From: CAZIMM01 sp964540415
Lineage (GTDB): Bacteria > Bacillota > Clostridia > Oscillospirales > Acutalibacteraceae
Length of the DNA: 27,338 nucleotides
Direction of reading: 5' to 3'
Assembly: GCA_964540415.1 (NCBI GenBank)
Contig: CAZIMM010000023.1
Location: 1-27,338, forward strand
The notes under the pieces are model-generated. The model made no database searches. It saw only the letters and a list, made by a program, of their open reading frames with translations, and was not told the origin of the DNA. Below are positions 24,124-27,338 of this stretch, piece after piece. The position numbers and the translations under genes were made by a program. Numbering within the stretch: the stretch's first letter is position 1; each line of letters opens with the position of its first letter.

Positions 24124-25179
24124 TTAATATGACGCTGATTCAATCAGACGCGAGAGAAGCTCGGGATATGCAATGCCGTCGGCTTCGAGCATTTTCGGAT
24201 ACATACTGATTGACGTGAAGCCGGGAATAGTGTTTATTTCGTTGAACATCACCGCGCCGTCGCTCTTTCTGACAAAGAAATCAACCCTTGCCATGCCCTT
24301 GCAGCCCGCCGCTTTGAAAATCTTTGCAGAGAGCGAACGCACGGTTTCAAGCGTTTCGGCATCAAAACGGGCGGGAATGTGAAGCTCGCTGTCCGAAACA
24401 TATTTTGCGTTGTAATCGTAAAAATCGTTGCACGGCACAATTTCGCCGGGAGTGGAAACCGTAAGACTGCTGTTTCCGAGCACGGCGCATTCAACCTCGG
24501 CACCGGCAACGGCAGCTTCAAGCACAATGCGGCTGTCCAGCCTGAGAGCCGTGTCAATCGCGCGGCGCAGGGTCGCGGTGTTTTTCGCCTTTGAAATGCC
24601 GACGGACGAGCCGTAATTCGCGGGCTTGACAAAGATGGGGAAGCCCAGCTCGCGCACAGCCCTGAATATTGTTTCCTGAGGATTATCGTTGAATTCGCCG
24701 GCGAAAACAGGCATCCATTTTGTCTGCGGAACACCGATGCTGTCCGCAAGAATGTTTGTGAAAACCTTATCCATGCACACGGCGCTCGAAGCCGTTGCGC
24801 AGCCGACAAACGGAATTTCGGCAAGGGTAAGAAGCCCCTGAATCGTGCCGTCCTCGCCGTTTTTGCCGTGGAGCACAGGGAAGGCGGCGTCAATGTCAAC
24901 GTGCTTTGACGCGCCGTCCTTTTCAAAAAGCAAAAGCCCCTTTGACGAGCTGTCGGTGCTTATGAGTGCGGGTGTACGTCTGCCGGATTTCAGCCACTTG
25001 TCGCCGGGAAGCTGGGCGGGGTCGCCTTCATAAAGCAGCCATCTGCCGTCCTTTGTGATTCCGAGCATATAAACAAGATATTCACTCTTCGGAATATTTG
25101 CAATCACGGAAGCGGCGGACACTGTTGAAACGTCATGCTCGCTGGATTTACCGCCGAAAATGACAAGAACTTTTTTCAT
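24124..25179 (-). CDS. ddl: D-alanine--D-alanine ligase
   Basis: This ATP-grasp ligase makes D-Ala-D-Ala for peptidoglycan precursors. The 351-residue protein has the N-terminal block VIFGGKSSEHDVS, the ATP-grasp motif FVKPANYGSSVGISKA near 190-205, the omega-loop FYDYNAKYVSD, and the metal-binding end GAVMFNEINTIPGFTSISMYP. The Tyr-containing omega-loop is of the ordinary D-Ala-D-Ala type, not the VanA-type His loop, so lactate ligase activity is unlikely. I moved the start to the ATG at 25179, because GGAGG lies 11 bases upstream, whereas a GTG at 25197 would coincide with that site. It is first in the operon ddl, DUF1934, argS, pyrG, greA, lysS. Confidence 0.95.
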   Translation of the reverse strand: MKKVLVIFGGKSSEHDVSTVSAASVIANIPKSEYLVYMLGITKDGRWLLYEGDPAQLPGDKWLKSGRRTPALISTDSSSKGLLLFEKDGASKHVDIDAAFPVLHGKNGEDGTIQGLLTLAEIPFVGCATASSAVCMDKVFTNILADSIGVPQTKWMPVFAGEFNDNPQETIFRAVRELGFPIFVKPANYGSSVGISKAKNTATLRRAIDTALRLDSRIVLEAAVAGAEVECAVLGNSSLTVSTPGEIVPCNDFYDYNAKYVSDSELHIPARFDAETLETVRSLSAKIFKAAGCKGMARVDFFVRKSDGAVMFNEINTIPGFTSISMYPKMLEADGIAYPELLSRLIESASY

Positions 25180-25218
25180 TAGCAGAAACGCCTCCACATG
25201 AATAAAAATAGATTTTCA

Positions 25219-25247
25219 ATTTTACACTATTTTATTATATATATCAA
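25219..25247 (-). promoter_or_regulatory. Sigma-A promoter of the ddl-lysS operon
   Basis: On the minus strand TTGATA (25247-25242) and TAAAAT (25224-25219) are 17 bases apart, in an AT-rich stretch 40-68 bases before the ddl ATG. Both boxes are one or two mismatches from consensus. Confidence 0.7.
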
Positions 25248-25266
25248 CCGTTATCTGGAATTATCC

Positions 25267-26652
25267 TCATTTTCGGCTTGAATTTTTTTCATCAGCAATA
25301 TTATTATCCGCTTGGGCAAGAGCAATTTTCTGTTCCGCGAGAGCTAAAAAAATCACAATCAGCACGCCGTACGGCACCGGACAGAATTCACCGGGGTTGA
25401 CAAGCGACATCATTTCGATTCCGAAAAATGAAATAAACATCATCACGGACGAGCGCGTGAGCCTGCGCAGAAGCACATAACAGCGAACGTAGGTGAGATA
25501 AATGAACGACAGAGCTCCTGCAATGCCGAAGCTCCCGACAATCTGGAACGGCAGGGAGTGATACCAGCACAGTGCGAATTTCGGCGGAGAATGAACGTCA
25601 ATGTTGCCGAAGTAGCCAAGACCGCGTCCGAATAGCGGATTTGAGCGGAAATCTTCAACAGCCCTGGCGAACAGACCTACGCGAACCTCGGCATCCGATA
25701 TGACCAGGCGGTCGAGCAGACTCTTAAAAAACGCAATCAGCTCACGGCTGAAAATCAGCAGACACGCAAGCAGAACAACACACGCGCCGATGTAAAGCGG
25801 GCGGCGCTTGGGGCTGAGGTAGATTACCGCAGCCATGCAAAGCAGGAATTCGATTCCGCCGAATATCGCTCCTCCGCGCGAGCCGGAAAGCAGAATGCAG
25901 CCGTAGCAAAGAATCCCCAGAGGAAGATATAAATATCTTTTGGTTGCAAGGTAAAACACGAAGGGCATGGTGAACATCAGCAGCGTTGACACGTTGTTGC
26001 GCCACTGGAACGCAAGCAGGTGAATGTTGTTGAGAAGCAGATGGTAGCTTTGGGCATAATGCTCAAGCACCATAAAACAGCAGAACACCGCGGCAAACGC
26101 CATGATTTTCGCAAAACGGTCGGACAGCTTGTAATTCCTTTCGCAGGGAAGGGTGTTGAGAATGTAAAGATAGGCGAGAAGCATTCCGAAGCCCAGCCCT
26201 AGAACATAGAAAAGCGACACCGGGTTGAAATAATCCCTCGGACTCATTGCTCCGACGCCGCCCAGAGTGATGGCAACCGCCCATATAAGCAGTCCGCGGA
26301 ATGCCATGCCCTTTTTGAGCGGGCCGTGCGCGTATGCAACCGCGTGGAAAATCAGTGCTCCGATTGCAAAAATACCCAGCCACCAGAATTTTATAAAAGT
26401 GTTAAATGAATTGTAACACTTGATTGTGAAAGAAGAAACAAGCATGAACGGCAGCGCCGCGGCGAGCACATCCTCGCAGACAACGAGAATTACACTTGCC
26501 GCAAATGCAAAAAGAACAACGCCCAGAACCTCCAGGCGGAAGGCGGTGACAAGGCATGCGGCAACTACGCACACCGCCATAAAGCGTTCCGACACAAAAA
26601 AGTTGTTCAGTTTTGTTACTGCTCCGCTGCTTTTGAAGCCCTGTAATTTCAC
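25267..26652 (-). CDS. O-antigen ligase/polymerase-like membrane protein (Wzy_C)
   Basis: This polytopic membrane protein of 461 residues has about a dozen hydrophobic segments. The family signature is visible as LLSGSRGG near residue 270, a large extracytoplasmic loop with SDAEVRVGLFARAVEDF, and then NPLFGRGLGYF with WYHSLPFQ near 345-375. Such proteins polymerise or attach lipid-linked glycans at the outer face of the membrane; in a Gram-positive cell the product would be an exopolysaccharide or wall glycan rather than O-antigen. I prefer the GTG at 26652, where AGGTGA lies four bases upstream; a TTG six codons earlier has no ribosome site. The gene has its own promoter and no glycan-cluster partners within the window. 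Confidence 0.87.
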   Translation of the reverse strand: MKLQGFKSSGAVTKLNNFFVSERFMAVCVVAACLVTAFRLEVLGVVLFAFAASVILVVCEDVLAAALPFMLVSSFTIKCYNSFNTFIKFWWLGIFAIGALIFHAVAYAHGPLKKGMAFRGLLIWAVAITLGGVGAMSPRDYFNPVSLFYVLGLGFGMLLAYLYILNTLPCERNYKLSDRFAKIMAFAAVFCCFMVLEHYAQSYHLLLNNIHLLAFQWRNNVSTLLMFTMPFVFYLATKRYLYLPLGILCYGCILLSGSRGGAIFGGIEFLLCMAAVIYLSPKRRPLYIGACVVLLACLLIFSRELIAFFKSLLDRLVISDAEVRVGLFARAVEDFRSNPLFGRGLGYFGNIDVHSPPKFALCWYHSLPFQIVGSFGIAGALSFIYLTYVRCYVLLRRLTRSSVMMFISFFGIEMMSLVNPGEFCPVPYGVLIVIFLALAEQKIALAQADNNIADEKNSSRK

Positions 26653-26676
26653 GTTATCACCTGCCAACAACTTTAT

Positions 26677-26706
26677 ATTTTATCATATTTGAATACCAAA
26701 TGTCAA
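26677..26706 (-). promoter_or_regulatory. Extended -10 sigma-A promoter of the O-antigen-ligase-like gene
   Basis: On the minus strand a perfect TTGACA (26706-26701) is followed after 18 bases by TAAAAT (26682-26677), preceded by TGA as an extended -10. The transcript would start about 20 bases before the GTG. Confidence 0.75.
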
Positions 26707-26746
26707 TAATTTACATGATTAACGTACATTGTTATTTGTTTAAAGC

Positions 26747-26773
26747 GTTTTGCCCGGCTGCCAGCCGGAAAAC
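26747..26773. repeat. Hairpin at the edge of the repeat region
   Basis: GTTTT and AAAAC, then CCGGCT and AGCCGG, form a stem around GCC with a two-base bulge. No U-run follows. It lies just upstream of the O-antigen-ligase-like promoter and opens the repeat-rich 26747-27338 stretch. Confidence 0.6.
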
Positions 26774-26820
26774 GATGCCGAGGCGGTTGCGCGGAACGCC
26801 TTTTCTCTGCGGGGAGCGGA

Positions 26821-26845
26821 CGGCGGGAGCAAGCCCCCGCCCTAC
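26821..26845 (+). repeat. GC-rich palindromic (REP-like) repeat, copy A
   Basis: A 25-base unit beginning CGGCGGGAGCAAGC and ending CCGCCCTAC. It is nearly palindromic by itself and exactly matches, in inverse, 27199-27223. GCGGACGGCG (26816-26825) can also pair with CGCCGTCCGC at 26903-26912. Confidence 0.85.
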
Positions 26846-26874
26846 GCTGAGGTTTCGCATGTGTGTTTCTCATC

Positions 26875-26898
26875 GCAGGGGCGCGCGTTGCACGTCCG
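26875..26898 (+). repeat. GCAGGGG-type direct repeat, copy 1
   Basis: GCAGGGGCGCGCGTTGCACG and the next bases share pattern with 26936-26957; differences between the copies are mostly transitions (C/T, G/A), as expected in a decayed repeat. Confidence 0.55.
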
Positions 26899-26935
26899 GA
26901 AACGCCGTCCGCGAATGAAGATAAAATGAACCGCC

Positions 26936-26957
26936 GCAGGGGTGTACGTTGTGTTCG
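26936..26957 (+). repeat. GCAGGGG-type direct repeat, copy 2
   Basis: GCAGGGGTGTACGTTGTGTT and the next bases are a diverged second copy of 26875-26898, in the same orientation, 61 bases later. Confidence 0.55.
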
Positions 26958-26981
26958 TTTTACCATGAAGAAGAGCAATTT

Positions 26982-27004
26982 CGGCGGGAACAAGCCCCAA
27001 CCTT
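26982..27004 (+). repeat. REP-like repeat, decayed copy B
   Basis: CGGCGGGAACAAGCCCCAAC and the next three bases are a degenerate copy of the 26821 unit, with several transitions, in the same orientation. Confidence 0.6.
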
Positions 27005-27198
27005 CCGTGCCCAAAATCGGAATAGTTCTGTGCGTATTTAATTCAATGAAATAATATCTGCGACTGCAATCATATTTCTTCATAATTGGGTGCTTCCGCT
27101 TCGGCAAATCTATCTTAAAACACAAATAATCCAAATAACGACTTCGGTTTATCTGCCCGGCAAATCCGGATTGGTTTGAGTTGTGAATTAAATGCAGA

Positions 27199-27223
27199 GT
27201 AGGGCGGGGGCTTGCTCCCGCCG
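27199..27223 (-). repeat. REP-like repeat, copy C (inverted)
   Basis: Exact reverse complement of 26821-26845, followed by a further three-base match (CTG) after one mismatch. The two arms are 353 bases apart and could pair or recombine, or mark the ends of a small element. Confidence 0.85.
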
Positions 27224-27264
27224 CTGCAAAAACTGACCTTACGCACATCGGACGGATATGAAAA

Positions 27265-27276
27265 AAACAGCTGTTT
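27265..27276. other. Perfect 12-base palindrome
   Basis: AAACAGCTGTTT is a perfect palindrome within the gene-free end of the window. It could be a protein-binding site, but with no gene visible beyond it this is only noted. Confidence 0.3.
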
Positions 27277-27327
27277 GAACTCTAAAAATGATACACATAC
27301 ACGCCATCATTGTTCTGACCTCTGAAA

Positions 27328-27338
27328 CGGCGGGAGCA
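27328..27338 (+). repeat. REP-like repeat, copy D, cut by the window end
   Basis: CGGCGGGAGCA, the first 11 bases of the 26821 unit in direct orientation. The stretch 26707-27338 otherwise shows no convincing gene. Confidence 0.65.

Noticed and set aside
24124..25179. VanA-type D-Ala-D-Lac ligase (glycopeptide resistance)
   Set aside because: The omega-loop reads FYDYNAKY, the Tyr type of ordinary D-Ala-D-Ala ligases, and there are no vanH or vanX genes nearby.
26703..27248. Open frame of 181 codons on the minus strand
   Set aside because: It runs through the palindromic repeats, has a Cys/Arg/Pro-rich composition typical of repeat translation, no ribosome site and no recognisable domain, and overlaps the promoter of the O-antigen-ligase-like gene.

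Overview
The window looks like chromosomal DNA from an uncultured member of the Clostridia (Firmicutes), probably a gut Oscillospiraceae/Ruminococcaceae-type organism. This rests on inference from gene content: Gram-positive style Shine-Dalgarno sites (GGAGG), a DacF-like carboxypeptidase, a DUF4474 protein, a DUF1934 gene joined to argS, and a formate-tetrahydrofolate ligase. A run of exactly 100 N (16588-16687) marks an assembly scaffold gap, which suggests a draft or metagenome-derived genome. I recognise 23 protein genes. I see no rRNA, tRNA, CRISPR array, prophage or intact insertion sequence.

Layout. 1-1647 is fhs, lacking only its first few codons. It converges across a two-way terminator on a D-Ala-D-Ala carboxypeptidase gene (1761-3101). 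A metallophosphoesterase (3202-3891) overlaps tail to tail with a minus-strand set, read in the order rbsK-like kinase, nucleoside-hydrolase-like protein, manA, ABC-F ATPase (8573 down to 3878). This set has a near-consensus promoter at 8616-8644. Divergent from it is a pair encoding a GT8 glycosyltransferase and a TVP38/DedA-type membrane protein (8847-10427), closed by hairpins. From 14875 down to 10541 is a compact four-gene operon: secreted subtilisin, NTP_transf_5 nucleotidyltransferase, YjdF-like membrane protein, histidine phosphatase. Its genes overlap or nearly touch, and I do not know a described function for the combination.

14888-15321 holds a promoter, a copy of a hairpin repeat and a 208-bp MITE-like element. 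Next come a lipoprotein and a zinc-ribbon/DUF4870-like membrane protein with a (QPPQYN)n linker broken by the assembly gap, then a secreted DUF4474 protein. From 25179 down to 18241 lies a core housekeeping operon (ddl, DUF1934, argS, pyrG, greA, lysS) with a promoter at 25219-25247 and a terminator after lysS. A single O-antigen-ligase-like polymerase/ligase gene follows (25267-26652). The last ~600 bases have no convincing gene but carry a mosaic of GC-rich palindromic repeats in both orientations.

How the genes fit together. The minus-strand kinase/hydrolase/isomerase genes suggest nucleoside or sugar salvage feeding central carbon metabolism. The ddl-to-lysS block joins cell-wall precursor synthesis with translation, CTP synthesis and transcription elongation. 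The carboxypeptidase, ddl, GT8 and O-antigen-ligase-like genes all concern the cell envelope. The best candidates for something new are the subtilisin/nucleotidyltransferase operon and the non-coding repeat elements; nothing in the window proves a new defence or signalling system.
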